From Candidatus Halobonum tyrrellensis G22 (GTDB lineage: Archaea; Halobacteriota; Halobacteria; Halobacteriales; Haloferacaceae): DNA of 64,000 nt. The notes beneath the pieces are model-generated. The model searched no databases and was not told the DNA's origin. It saw nothing but the letters and a program-made list of their open reading frames with translations. Location of the stretch: contig NZ_ASGZ01000028.1 of NCBI RefSeq assembly GCF_000495475.1, positions 62,001 to 126,000 of the forward strand, in the 5' to 3' direction. The position numbers and the translations under genes are program-made. Positions 16,610-25,420 of the stretch are shown one piece after another (the stretch's first letter is position 1; the number at the start of each line of letters is the position of its first letter).

Positions 16610-17263
16610 ATGAGTACGCCAGGAACGCAGGCGACGTTCGAGCGGGTGCGCGACTGCGGCGTCATCGCGGTCATGCGCGGCGCCGAGTCCGAGACGGTCG
16701 TCCGAACCGCCGAGGCGCTGGTCGACGGCGGCGTCGACGTGTTAGAGGTGACCGCCGACACGCCCGGGTCGGCCGAGATGATCCGGACGCTCTCGGAGGA
16801 ACTCGACGACGCGGTGTCGGTGGGCGCGGGCACCGTCCTCGACGCGGAGACGGCGCAGGCGGCCATCGCCGCCGGCGCGGAGTTCGTCGTCTCGCCGTCG
16901 TTCCACCGCGACGTGGTCGAGACGTGCAACCGATACGGCGCGCTGGTCGCGCCGGGGATCATGACGCCCACGGAGGCTATCGAGGCGTTCGAGGCGGGCG
17001 CGGACGTGGTGAAACTGTTCCCCGCGGCGACGGTCGGCCCGGGGCACGTCTCCGCGCTGAAGGGACCGCTCGAACAGATACCCGTGGTGCCGACGGGCGG
17101 CGTCTCGCCCGACAACTGCGGCGACTACATCGAGGCCGGCGCGACCGCAGTTGGCGCGGGGTCGGCGCTGGTCGACCGCGACGCGGTCGACGCGGGCGAG
17201 TTCGAGCGGATAACGGAGAACGCCGAAGCGTTCCGCGACGCCGTCGAGGCCGCCCGCGAGTAG
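16610..17263 (+). CDS. eda: 2-dehydro-3-deoxy-phosphogluconate (KDPG) aldolase, EDA family
   Basis: A 217-aa class I aldolase with a TIM-barrel fold that cleaves KDPG to pyruvate and glyceraldehyde-3-phosphate in the Entner-Doudoroff route. It shows VIAVMRG at strand 1, VLEVTADTP (catalytic Glu and substrate contacts), VGAGTVLDAE, VSPSFHRDVV, ADVVKLFPAATVGPGHV with the Schiff-base Lys, and VPTGGVSPDN (phosphate-binding loop). Haloarchaea use a semi-phosphorylative pathway, and this bacterial-type aldolase is one of the enzyme types found in them. It has its own TATA box. The symbol refers to the enzyme family, not to a verified orthologue. Confidence 0.88.
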   Translation: MSTPGTQATFERVRDCGVIAVMRGAESETVVRTAEALVDGGVDVLEVTADTPGSAEMIRTLSEELDDAVSVGAGTVLDAETAQAAIAAGAEFVVSPSFHRDVVETCNRYGALVAPGIMTPTEAIEAFEAGADVVKLFPAATVGPGHVSALKGPLEQIPVVPTGGVSPDNCGDYIEAGATAVGAGSALVDRDAVDAGEFERITENAEAFRDAVEAARE

Positions 17264-17482
17264 AGCGAGGGCTGTCGTCGCCGGCCGCGGCCAGCGACGA
17301 GACGCTCGGTGACGGGACGCTCGGCGGCGAACGCGGCCGTCTGCCGTCCTCGGGAGCGGCCGCGGACCGGGGCGGGCGCTCGCGGGACGTACACCTCCAC
17401 ACGGGGCCGCGTGAGCGGCGAGGTGACTCGGCACCGTCGGGTCGTGCCGACCGGGGACCCGCGCTCGCCCCGCCAGGTGGAG

Positions 17483-17488
17483 TTTATA
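17483..17488 (+). promoter_or_regulatory. TATA box that fixes the VOC gene start
   Basis: TTTATA sits 25-30 nt upstream of the GTG at 17513. The reading frame is open for some 200 nt further upstream, but that part reads as intergenic sequence, so this element decides the start. Confidence 0.6.
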
Positions 17489-17512
17489 CGCCCCGGCGCC
17501 GAACGCCCGGTC

Positions 17513-17863
17513 GTGTCGGGACTCGTCTTCTTCCGCACCCGGGCGCGCGAACGGGTCGTCGAGTGGTACACCGAGGTGGTCGGCGCGGACGTGTGGCTCG
17601 AACAGCCGGGCTGTACGATCCTCTCGTTCGAGGGGTTCCGGTTCGGCTTCTGCGACGGCGAGGAGACGGAGGACTGCGGCATCCTCACGTTCGTCTCCGA
17701 CGACCGCGCGGGCGTCGACGCGGCCCACGACCGGGTGGGCGACGCGGCGCGCGAGCGGCCGCACGTCAACGAGGAGTACGACATCTACCAGTTCTTCGCC
17801 GACGACCCCGACGGCCGGACCGCGGAGTTCCAGACGTTCCTCCACGAGACGCCCGACGGCTGA
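17513..17863 (+). CDS. Glyoxalase/VOC superfamily protein
   Basis: A 116-aa single-domain member of the vicinal oxygen chelate fold. It begins VSGLVFFRTRARERVVEWYTEVVGADVWLEQPG. Paired beta-alpha-beta-beta-beta modules follow, with GFRFGFCDGEE, CGILTFVSDD, and the YQFFADDPDGRTAEFQTF strand that in enzymes carries a metal-binding Glu. The product may be a metalloenzyme such as a dioxygenase or lyase, or a binding protein; the substrate is not evident. The 249-bp region before it (17264-17512) shows only this promoter and GC-rich sequence without a gene. Confidence 0.85.
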   Translation: MSGLVFFRTRARERVVEWYTEVVGADVWLEQPGCTILSFEGFRFGFCDGEETEDCGILTFVSDDRAGVDAAHDRVGDAARERPHVNEEYDIYQFFADDPDGRTAEFQTFLHETPDG

Positions 17864-17897
17864 GCCACCGTGGGCGCGGCGCAGTCACGGTCGGTAA

Positions 17898-17925
17898 AAC
17901 GGCTCTTTGACATTTACGAGCCGTT
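17898..17925 (+). promoter_or_regulatory. Perfect 8-bp inverted repeat upstream of the DUF4349 lipoprotein gene
   Basis: AACGGCTC (17898-17905) and GAGCCGTT (17918-17925) form a perfect inverted repeat around a 12-nt AT-rich spacer that contains TTTAC. It could be an operator overlapping the promoter of the gene at 17953, or a hairpin ending the VOC transcript, whose stop is about 35 nt upstream. Confidence 0.45.
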
Positions 17926-17952
17926 AGGTACGGCTGCCGTGTACGGGCGGGC

Positions 17953-18876
17953 ATGGCTCGTACACGAACGACGCTCCTCGCGGTGTGTTGCGTCCTCCTG
18001 CTCGTACTCGCGGGCTGTTCGGGCGGCGGCGACGGCGCGGGCGGCGGGGTGGCCCAGCGGGGCGGGTCGGAGGACCTCGCGGCCACGGCGACCGCCGCGC
18101 CCGAAGACACCGCCGCGGCTGACGCGACCGGCGCCGGCGGCGAGGAGGGTACCGCGGGCGACGCGACGGGAGCGCAGGTCCAACGGCAGGACAGACAGCT
18201 GATCCGGACGGCGACCGTCCGGCTCCGGGTCGACGACTACGAGGCGGCGCGGGCCAACCTGACCGAACTGGCCGCGTCGACCGGCGGCTACGTCTCCGAG
18301 TCGACCGAGAACGTCAACGGCGAGGGCAACCGGACGTGGACCGAGGGACGGGTCGTCCTCCGGGTGCCGGCCGGTAACTACTCGGGCGCGATGGAGGCCG
18401 TGACGGCGCAAGGGGAGGTGGTCAGCCGGACCGAGGGGACGCAGGACGTGACCGAGCAGGTGGTCGATCTGCAGGCGCGGCTCGACAGCCTGGAGGCCGA
18501 ACGCGACCGCCTGCGCGAACTGTACCAGCGGGCGAACGACACCGAGGAGGTGCTCGCGGTCCAGCGGGAGCTATCGGACGTCCAGACCGAGATCGAACGG
18601 GTGGAGGCGCGCCTCCAGAGCCTCCAGCGGCGGGTCACCTACTCCACCATCACGGTCGAGTTGTTCGAGCCGTCGCCCGACTACGAACCGCCCGAGACGA
18701 GCGCGTGGTACGACACGCCGCTGGTCGAGGCGTTCCTCTCGTCGATAGACGGCGTGGTCGTCCTCGCGCGGAGCGCGGTCGTACTCACGGCGTACGCGCT
18801 CCCGTACGCCATCGCCGTCGGCGTGCCGCTGACGCTGCTCGCGCTGCTGTACCGGCGGCGCGCGGACCTGGTGTAG
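17953..18876 (+). CDS. DUF4349-type lipoprotein
   Basis: The protein is 307 aa. Residues 1-22 are a lipoprotein signal with lipobox LAGC (Cys22). A low-complexity linker rich in Ala, Gly, Asp and Glu follows (about 23-75). The conserved DUF4349 core has LIRTATVRLRVDDYEAA, STGGYVSES, VVLRVPAGNYSGAME and EQVVDLQARLDSL. A coiled-coil stretch (about residues 170-230, ERDRLRELYQRANDTEEVLA) comes next. A C-terminal transmembrane helix (about 280-300) precedes RRRADLV. It is therefore likely attached outside the membrane at both ends. The molecular function is unknown. The start is ATG at 17953. Confidence 0.88.
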   Translation: MARTRTTLLAVCCVLLLVLAGCSGGGDGAGGGVAQRGGSEDLAATATAAPEDTAAADATGAGGEEGTAGDATGAQVQRQDRQLIRTATVRLRVDDYEAARANLTELAASTGGYVSESTENVNGEGNRTWTEGRVVLRVPAGNYSGAMEAVTAQGEVVSRTEGTQDVTEQVVDLQARLDSLEAERDRLRELYQRANDTEEVLAVQRELSDVQTEIERVEARLQSLQRRVTYSTITVELFEPSPDYEPPETSAWYDTPLVEAFLSSIDGVVVLARSAVVLTAYALPYAIAVGVPLTLLALLYRRRADLV

Positions 18877-19032
18877 CCGAGCGGACCCGGCGGACCCGTC
18901 GGGTCCCGCACCGCCTGTGTCGTCTGCCCGCCTGCGTCGCCTGCTCCCTGTACCGCCGAGTCGTCGGCGTCCGGATCCGGCCGTCGCGTCCGGCAGGGGA
19001 AGGGATATGGGCCGCCCGCGGCACTCGTTCGC

Positions 19033-21183
19033 GTGAACCGCACGAGCGAACTGCCGACGGATGCGTACTACGACCTCTCGGAGGTGGGCGAGACCGCGCT
19101 GTCGCCGTCGGGCGACCGCGTGGCGTTCACCGTCACCGAGTTCGACCCCGACGAGGACGAGCGGGTCGGCTCGCTGTTCGTCGTCCCGACCGACGGGTCG
19201 CGCGACCCCCACCGGCTCACCCGCGTCGCGGGCGCGTCCAACCCGCAGTGGGGACCCGAGGGCGACCGGCTGGCGTTCCTCGCCGCCCGCGAGGAGGACA
19301 GCGAGCGTCGGGTCGGCCGCGACGCGGACGACGAGGGGACCGACGACGACGAGGACGAGGCGGACGACGAGGGAGCCGACGCCGGCACCGACGACGAGCC
19401 GACCCCGCAGGTGTGGCTGTTCGACCTCTCGCTCGGCGGTGACGCCCGGGAGGTCACCGACTTCGCGGAGGGCGCCTCGTCGTTCGACTGGTCGCCGTCG
19501 GGCGACCGACTCGCGGTGGCCGCGCGCGACCCGACCGACGCCGAGCGGGCGTACCTCGACGACCGCGAGGAGGGAGGGCCGGTCGAGACCGAACGCCTCC
19601 AGCACAAACTCGACGGCGTCGGCTACACCGACACGGTGACGACGTACCTCCACGTCGTCGACGTCGACACCGGCGAGGCCGAGCGACTGGACGGCGCGTA
19701 CGCCGGCGGCGCGTTCTCCGGCCTCTCGGGGCTCCAGCCCGCGTGGGGCGCGTCGGACCGGATCGCGTTCGTCGCCTACCACGGCGACGACGCCGACGAC
19801 ACCACCGCACAGGACGTGTTCACGGTCGACCCCGACGGCGGCGGCCTCCGAAAACTGACCGACGGCGGTCTCTCGGCGAGCGCGCCCGCGTGGTCGCCGG
19901 ACGGCGAGCGGCTGGCGTTCGCGGCGGCCGACCCCGACAACTGGTACGTCCCGACGGCGGTGTACGTCTACGAGGACGGCGCCTACGAGCCGCTGACCGC
20001 GGATCTCGACCGGACGCTCGCGCGCGGCGCGTCGCCCGAGTGGGCCGACGACGAGACGCTGTACGCGGTGATCGCCGACGAGGCGCGGAGCCGACTCGCG
20101 CGGGTCTCGCTCGGCGGGACCGACGGCGTCGACCCGACCGACGCGACGGTCGAGCGCGTCTTCGAGGCGCAGGGCGACGACCGCGCGCTCTCCGGGTTCG
20201 ACCCCGGTGACGACCGCGCGGCGTTCGTCCTCTCGCACCCGAGCGAGGGGCGCGACGTGTACGCCGTCGACACCGCCGACCTCGACGCCGACGCGGAGCC
20301 CGACTCGCTGACGCGGCTGTCGGAGACGAACGCCGACCTGACCGACGACTACCCGATGCCCGACGTCCGCCGGGTGGAGTGGGAGAGCGACGGCCACGAC
20401 ATCTCGGGGGTCGTCTACCACGACCCGAGCGTCGACCCGGCGGACGGCGACCACCCGCTGGTCGTCGCCATCCACGGCGGCCCGATCAGTTACGACGAAC
20501 CCGTGTTCAGCTTCGAGCACGCCGTTCTCACCTCCCGCGGCTACGTCGTGCTCCGCCCCAACTACCGCGGCGGCTCCAGCTACGGTCGCGCGTTCGCGGA
20601 GGCGCTCCGCGGCCAGTGGGGCACCCACGAGGTGGACGACATCGCCGCCGGCGTCGAGTCGCTCGTCGACCGCGGCTGGGTCGACGACGACCGCGTGTTC
20701 GGCTACGGCTTCTCGTACGGCGGCATCTCGCAGGGGTTCCTCGTCACCCAGGAGCCGGACCTGTTCACCGCCGCCGCGCCCGAACACGGCATCTACGACC
20801 TCCGGTCGGCGTACGGCACCGACGACTCGCACGTCTGGATGGACAACGAGTACGGCGTCCCGTGGGAGAACCGCGAGGCGATCGACGCCTCGTCGGCCAT
20901 CACCGACGCGGGCGAGATAGAGACGCCGCTGTTGGTCACGGCCGGCACCGACGACTGGCGCTGTCCGCCCTCCCAGTCCGAACAGCTGTACGTCGCCGCC
21001 AAGAAACAGGGAGTCGACGCGCGCTTCGTCCTCTACGAGGACGAACACCACAACGTCGGCGCGCCCGACCGCGCGATCCACCGGTTGGACGAGATCGTCG
21101 CGTGGTACGAGCGGCACGACCCCGCGGTCGACGGCGACGCCGAAGGGGAGTACGACCCCCACGGGCGAAACACCGACGAGTAG
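19033..21183 (+). CDS. S9 family peptidase (acylaminoacyl-peptidase/prolyl oligopeptidase type)
   Basis: The protein is 716 aa. The N-terminal part is a WD40-like (TolB-type) beta-propeller with repeated LSPSGDRVAFTVTE, FDWSPSGDRLAVAA and AWSPDGERLAFAAAD blades. A Glu/Asp-rich insert lies near residues 95-125. The C-terminal alpha/beta hydrolase domain has Ser561 in GYGFSYGG, Asp640/641 in TDDWRCPPSQSE and His672/673 in DEHHNV as the probable triad. Such enzymes cleave small peptides inside the propeller cavity, and no export signal is present. The GTG start is supported by GATATG about 26-30 nt upstream. Confidence 0.92.
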   Translation: MNRTSELPTDAYYDLSEVGETALSPSGDRVAFTVTEFDPDEDERVGSLFVVPTDGSRDPHRLTRVAGASNPQWGPEGDRLAFLAAREEDSERRVGRDADDEGTDDDEDEADDEGADAGTDDEPTPQVWLFDLSLGGDAREVTDFAEGASSFDWSPSGDRLAVAARDPTDAERAYLDDREEGGPVETERLQHKLDGVGYTDTVTTYLHVVDVDTGEAERLDGAYAGGAFSGLSGLQPAWGASDRIAFVAYHGDDADDTTAQDVFTVDPDGGGLRKLTDGGLSASAPAWSPDGERLAFAAADPDNWYVPTAVYVYEDGAYEPLTADLDRTLARGASPEWADDETLYAVIADEARSRLARVSLGGTDGVDPTDATVERVFEAQGDDRALSGFDPGDDRAAFVLSHPSEGRDVYAVDTADLDADAEPDSLTRLSETNADLTDDYPMPDVRRVEWESDGHDISGVVYHDPSVDPADGDHPLVVAIHGGPISYDEPVFSFEHAVLTSRGYVVLRPNYRGGSSYGRAFAEALRGQWGTHEVDDIAAGVESLVDRGWVDDDRVFGYGFSYGGISQGFLVTQEPDLFTAAAPEHGIYDLRSAYGTDDSHVWMDNEYGVPWENREAIDASSAITDAGEIETPLLVTAGTDDWRCPPSQSEQLYVAAKKQGVDARFVLYEDEHHNVGAPDRAIHRLDEIVAWYERHDPAVDGDAEGEYDPHGRNTDE

Positions 21184-21202
21184 GCGGCCCCCACCGCCGA
21201 CG

Positions 21203-21511
21203 ATGGACCGCGACCCCGACCTTGGTCCCGACTCGACCGACGCCGATGCCGACCCCGTCTCCGCGTCCGCCTCGGCGCCGACCGACGCCGGCTCCGAATC
21301 CGACTCGGATCCGCTCGCCGACGCGCCGGCGGTCTGTCCGGTCTGCGAGACGGCGTACGACTCGGTGTCGGTCCACGACCGCGGGCTACTGGTGAACCTC
21401 ATCGACAACGAGCGCTACCGCCGGGTCTGTTTCGAACCGGTCGCGGGCGCCGACGGCCCGCTGGTGCGGTTCTACCACCACACCCACGAGCAGGTCGGCG
21501 CGCGGGAGTGA
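21203..21511 (+). CDS. Small CxxC-containing haloarchaeal protein
   Basis: The product is 102 residues. The first 45 or so are a Ser/Asp/Ala-rich flexible region. The conserved part runs from VCPVCETAYDSVSVHDRGLLVN to LVRFYHHTHEQVGARE. The C-P-V-C pair and the two His residues near the end may bind zinc; a further Cys is in RRVCFEP. I do not recognise a characterised family. It begins 20 bp after the S9 peptidase and is probably co-transcribed with it. Confidence 0.7.
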   Translation: MDRDPDLGPDSTDADADPVSASASAPTDAGSESDSDPLADAPAVCPVCETAYDSVSVHDRGLLVNLIDNERYRRVCFEPVAGADGPLVRFYHHTHEQVGARE

Positions 21512-21537
21512 GCGGCGCGGTCGGCGTCCGAGAGCGG

Positions 21538-21837
21538 TCAGACGGGACAGGCGCTAAACACGCAGTCGAACCGCGATACGACCAGCAGCACCGCACCGAC
21601 GACGAGGACGGTCCCGAATACGACCGCCGGCCGGGCGAGCGCCGGCGGGTCGTCGCGGTACGCGACCAGCAGGCTGCCGGCGAACATCGCCACCCACCCG
21701 ACGAATAGAACGACGGTGCCGGCGTACCCCAGCGCGTACGACGGGTCCTCGAACCCGTTCCCGGCGACCACGTCGAGCAGCGGTACGGCGGCGACGACGC
21801 CGACGCCGAGCGTGACCGCGGTGGTGCTCCCTCTCAC
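21538..21837 (-). CDS. Small three-helix membrane protein
   Basis: 99 residues with three predicted membrane helices (about 6-24, 36-60 and 68-88). The middle loop is charged (YRDDPPALARP) and the C-terminus ends with FDCVFSACPV, containing two Cys. The start GTG at 21835-21837 has AAGCTTACC about 25-32 nt upstream on the minus strand, a likely TATA element. It is divergent from the old-yellow-enzyme gene and convergent with the CxxC protein. Function unknown. Confidence 0.75.
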   Translation of the reverse strand: MRGSTTAVTLGVGVVAAVPLLDVVAGNGFEDPSYALGYAGTVVLFVGWVAMFAGSLLVAYRDDPPALARPAVVFGTVLVVGAVLLVVSRFDCVFSACPV

Positions 21838-21922
21838 GACGGTCGCCGCTCATCGGCGACCGAGGGTAAGCTTTCTCTCGGAGGGCGAGCCTTCATGCCC
21901 GCGAGCGTCCAAGCGCGGGCCG

Positions 21923-23266
21923 ATGCCCGCGCTCGAAGACCCGCTCGATATCGGCGGCGTGACCCTCCCGAACCGGCTGTACCGCGCGCCGCTTTTGGAG
22001 TGTGCGGGGAACGGTCCCGACGCGGTCGACACGCTGATCGAGGATCTCGAACCCGCGGCGGCGGCGGGCGCGGGGCTGGTCTGTCAGGGGGCGACCGTCG
22101 TCCGCCCGGAGGGGGGCTGTGCCGCGCCGGGGATGACGCGGGTGTCCGACCCCGACTTCGTCGCGGAGCTCTCGCGGCTGACCGACGCGGTCCACGCCCA
22201 CGGCGGGAAGATAGCGATCCAGTTGGAGCACGGCGGCCTGCGCTCGATGGAGACGTGGCACGCGGGCTACCGCGAGGCTCACCCCGGCCTCCAGCAGTTG
22301 GCCGTCTCCCGGCCGCCGCGGCTCCTCCGCGCGCTCGACCGGGCGGGGTTCCTCTCGTACGACGCGCGCGTGCTCTCGACCGACGAGGTGTACGACCTCG
22401 CGGCGGACTTCGGCCGCTCGGCCGCGTACGCGGTCGACGCGGGCTACGACGCGGTCCACGTCGCCGGCGCGAACATGGGTATCGTCCACCAGTTCCTCTC
22501 GCCGTTCTACAACCGTCGTGACGACGAGTTCGGCGACGGCGTCCGCTTCCTCGAACTCCTGGCGGCGGAGGTTCGCGAGCGCGCGGGCGACGTCCCCCTG
22601 CTGACGAAGGTGCCCGCCGAGACGGAGGCGCCGCCCGTGGTCCGCCGGCGGCTTTCGGCGGCGGACTGCGTCCGGACGTGCCAGCGGCTCGAATCGGCGG
22701 GGTACGACGCGCTCGTCCCGGTGAACGGCTCCGTCTTCTGGGACCTGAGCATCGTCCGCGGCGAGTTCCCCGGGCGGTCGTGGCGCGACGACCGGTTCCG
22801 CGAGGGGTACGCCGCGGCGTTCGGGTCGCGGGCGCGCGCCGCCGTCGTCGCGGCGGCCAACTGGGTCGAGTCGCTCGCGTACGACTTCGAGTCGGCGTGG
22901 AACGCCGACCTCTGCGGACGCGTCCGCCGGCGCGTCGACGTGCCCGTGCTGTGTGAGGGAGGGGTCAGGGAGCGTTCGACCGTCGACCGCCTGCTCTCGG
23001 ACGGTCCCGCGGGCCGCGCCTGTGACGCCGTCGGGATGGCCCGCCCCTTCTACGCGGAGCCGCGGCTCCCGGCGCGCCTGCTCGGGCGGGGGGCGGCCGG
23101 CGCGCGCGTCGCCTGCGAGAACTGCAACAACTGCGTCGTCCCGCAGGCCGCGGGCGAACCCGGCGTCTGTCGCACTCCGTCGGTGCTCCGGCGGACCGGC
23201 GCCCTCCGCGAGCAGGGGGCGTACGAGCGCCCGGACGCCGCAGACGCCGACGCGGGCGGGGACTGA
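21923..23266 (+). CDS. NADH:flavin oxidoreductase, old yellow enzyme family
   Basis: The protein is 447 aa and begins MPALEDPLDIGGVTLPNRLYRAP, the FMN-binding barrel start. Further motifs are IAIQLEHGGLR (Gln and His contacts), the insert DARVLSTDEV, YDAVHVAGANMGIVHQFLSPFYNRRDDEFGDGVRFLELL and VPVLCEGGVRER. VGMARPFYAEP is the FMN phosphate region. Near the C-terminus, C-x2-C-x2-C-x11-C (CENCNNC, then C in GVCRTP) resembles the 4Fe-4S site of trimethylamine dehydrogenase and dienoyl-CoA reductase. The C-terminal FAD/NADPH domains of those enzymes are absent. The substrate is unknown. Start ATG at 21923. Confidence 0.88.
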   Translation: MPALEDPLDIGGVTLPNRLYRAPLLECAGNGPDAVDTLIEDLEPAAAAGAGLVCQGATVVRPEGGCAAPGMTRVSDPDFVAELSRLTDAVHAHGGKIAIQLEHGGLRSMETWHAGYREAHPGLQQLAVSRPPRLLRALDRAGFLSYDARVLSTDEVYDLAADFGRSAAYAVDAGYDAVHVAGANMGIVHQFLSPFYNRRDDEFGDGVRFLELLAAEVRERAGDVPLLTKVPAETEAPPVVRRRLSAADCVRTCQRLESAGYDALVPVNGSVFWDLSIVRGEFPGRSWRDDRFREGYAAAFGSRARAAVVAAANWVESLAYDFESAWNADLCGRVRRRVDVPVLCEGGVRERSTVDRLLSDGPAGRACDAVGMARPFYAEPRLPARLLGRGAAGARVACENCNNCVVPQAAGEPGVCRTPSVLRRTGALREQGAYERPDAADADAGGD

Positions 23267-23346
23267 CCGCCGGACGGCGCGGGCGGCGGTCGACGCCGTC
23301 CGTCGGGTCCCCTCGGCGTCTCGGAACAGCGCTCGCGTCCGGCGTC

Positions 23347-25299
23347 TCAGAGCCGCGCGCGCACCGACTCGAACACCGGGAGTTCGAGGTCGAGCGTCTC
23401 CGCGAGCGCCGCCGCCGCCCCCGAGAGCCACTCCGCGCGCTCGACGCTCGATTCGAGGTCGCCCGGGCCGATCCGGTACGCCTCGACCAGGTCGTCGAGG
23501 CTCTCGCCCTCCACCCAGTCGGCGAGCACGCGCGCGGTCTTGACCGCCTCCAGCCACGACTCGAACTCGTCGGTGTCGCCCATCGACGTGGTGAGTTCGT
23601 CCGCGTGAGTGCGCGCGAACTGGTACATCGCCGCCCGCTCCTCGCCGCGGAGGTAGCCGTTCTGGATGTCGGGGGTGTCACACACCACCTCGAAGGCGGT
23701 GAGCGGCGTGACGTCGCGTTCGTCCATCGCCGCCATCCGCCGGAGTCCGGCGACGAGGCGCGCGCCCGTCTCGGGCGTGACGTACTGCCGGGACACCTGC
23801 GCGCCCAGCGGCGTCGCCTCGATGCCGCCATTCGCGCGTCCGCCGCCGGCGGGCGCGAGCATCCCCATCTCGATCAGTTCCCCCACCACGTCGCCGACCA
23901 CTCCCCCGAGGTCCGGGTCGCGCGTCCGGTAGGCGTAGAACGTGTCGCCGAGGACGTCGAGCACCTCGGCCTGCGACGAGGCGAACCCCGTGGCCACCAG
24001 CGCGAGCGTGTGGGTGCGGAGGGCGGCGCGGTCGCGGAGTTTCGACTCCACCGCCTCGGGGTCGGCGTCGACGTACCGCTCCTCCAACTCCGCGCGCTCG
24101 TCGTCGTCGCCGACGAGTACCGCCTCGCCGTACGGGTCAAGCCCCGGGCGGCCGGCCCGCCCGCACATCTGGTGGACTTCGAGGACGGGGAGCCACTCCA
24201 TCCCCTCGCCGTCGTAGCGCTGTTGGTCGCGGACCACCACCCGCCGGGCGGGGACGTTCACGCCCGCCGCGAGCGTCGGCGTCGCGCAGATGACCGCCAG
24301 CCGGCGCTCGCGGAACGCCCGTTCGACGACCGCGCGGTGGGCCGACCGCAGGCCGGCGTGGTGGAACGCGACGCCCCACGCCGCACACTCCGCGAGCCGT
24401 TCGCCCGTCTCGGTGCCGCCCGCCTCGCGGACGGCCTCCGCGGTCTCGGCCGCGGGCATGCCCATATCCGCGGCCTCCGCCAGCCCCTCGTCGGTGAGTC
24501 GGTCGGCCAGCGCCTCCGCCTCGCGGCGCGAGCGGACGAACGCGAGCGCCTGCCCGCCGCCCGCGACGGCGTCGGCGACCAGCGCCGCCGTCGCCTCCGT
24601 CCGCGCGTCGACGTCGGGGTCGGCGGCGTCCAGCACCTCGACGGAGAAGCCCGTGCCGTCGTCGAACGCGACGTGCCCCCCGGCGCACACCCCGGTCCGG
24701 AGGTCGACCGGCCGCCACGTCGATTCGACGAGTTCGGCGTCGAGCCAGCCGGCTATCTCGTCGGGGTTGGCGACCGTCGCCGACAGCGCCACCACCTGCG
24801 CGCCGCGGGTGCGCCGGCGGAGCGTCGACAGCGTCACCTCCAGGGTCGGTCCGCGGCCGGTCGCGCCGAGCAGGTGGACCTCGTCGACGACGACGCACGC
24901 CAGGTCGTCGACCCACGCCGCGCCGTTGCGGATCGCCGAGTCCACCTTCTCGCTCGTCGCCACCACCACGTCGTGGCCGGCCAGATCCGCGGCCGCGGAG
25001 TCGTAGTCGCCCGTCGAGATGCCCACGTCGACGCCGGGGAGCGCGTCGAACTCCTCGTACTTCTCGCGGGCGAGCGCGCGGAGCGGGCAGATGTACAGCC
25101 CGGGTCCGCCGGCCGTAAGCAGCGCGAGCTCCGCGACGAACGTCTTGCCCGAGGCGGTCGGGATGGCGGCGACGACGTTCTCCCCCGCACAGACCCCCGC
25201 CTCGACCGAATCCGCCTGCGGCGGGTACAGTTCCTCGATCCCCGCCGCCTCGAAGTGCTCGACGTGGGCGGTGTCGAGGGGGAGGTCGCTGACGCGCAT
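23347..25299 (-). CDS. Short Hel308-like superfamily 2 helicase
   Basis: The protein is 650 aa. Helicase motifs are clear: Q-motif region YPPQADSVEAG, motif I PTASGKT, Ia PLRALAREKY, motif II DEVH, motif III LSATVANPDEI, motif IV ALAFVRSRREAEALAD, motif V ATPTLAAGVNVPARRV and motif VI QMCGRAGRPG. A winged-helix and ratchet region follows. It is about 100 aa or more shorter than usual archaeal Hel308, and I see no obvious C-terminal helix-hairpin-helix domain. Hel308 acts on stalled replication forks; this shorter paralogue may have another DNA or RNA substrate. A TTTTTA element 27-32 nt upstream supports the ATG. Confidence 0.9.
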   Translation of the reverse strand: MRVSDLPLDTAHVEHFEAAGIEELYPPQADSVEAGVCAGENVVAAIPTASGKTFVAELALLTAGGPGLYICPLRALAREKYEEFDALPGVDVGISTGDYDSAAADLAGHDVVVATSEKVDSAIRNGAAWVDDLACVVVDEVHLLGATGRGPTLEVTLSTLRRRTRGAQVVALSATVANPDEIAGWLDAELVESTWRPVDLRTGVCAGGHVAFDDGTGFSVEVLDAADPDVDARTEATAALVADAVAGGGQALAFVRSRREAEALADRLTDEGLAEAADMGMPAAETAEAVREAGGTETGERLAECAAWGVAFHHAGLRSAHRAVVERAFRERRLAVICATPTLAAGVNVPARRVVVRDQQRYDGEGMEWLPVLEVHQMCGRAGRPGLDPYGEAVLVGDDDERAELEERYVDADPEAVESKLRDRAALRTHTLALVATGFASSQAEVLDVLGDTFYAYRTRDPDLGGVVGDVVGELIEMGMLAPAGGGRANGGIEATPLGAQVSRQYVTPETGARLVAGLRRMAAMDERDVTPLTAFEVVCDTPDIQNGYLRGEERAAMYQFARTHADELTTSMGDTDEFESWLEAVKTARVLADWVEGESLDDLVEAYRIGPGDLESSVERAEWLSGAAAALAETLDLELPVFESVRARL

Positions 25300-25420
25300 T
25301 CTACTCCGTCTGCGCCGTCACGACGTAAAAACCCTCCCGCGGGGTCGGACCGCCCGACGGCGCCGCCGCCCCGTCGCCGTGTCCACGCGCCGGCCGTCGG
25401 GTCGACCGGCCGGCCGACGG

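Noticed and set aside
18571-21408. 945-codon minus-strand frame over the S9 peptidase
   Set aside because: Composition is Arg/Val/Gly-rich without recognisable domains, while the plus strand encodes a complete peptidase with its triad.
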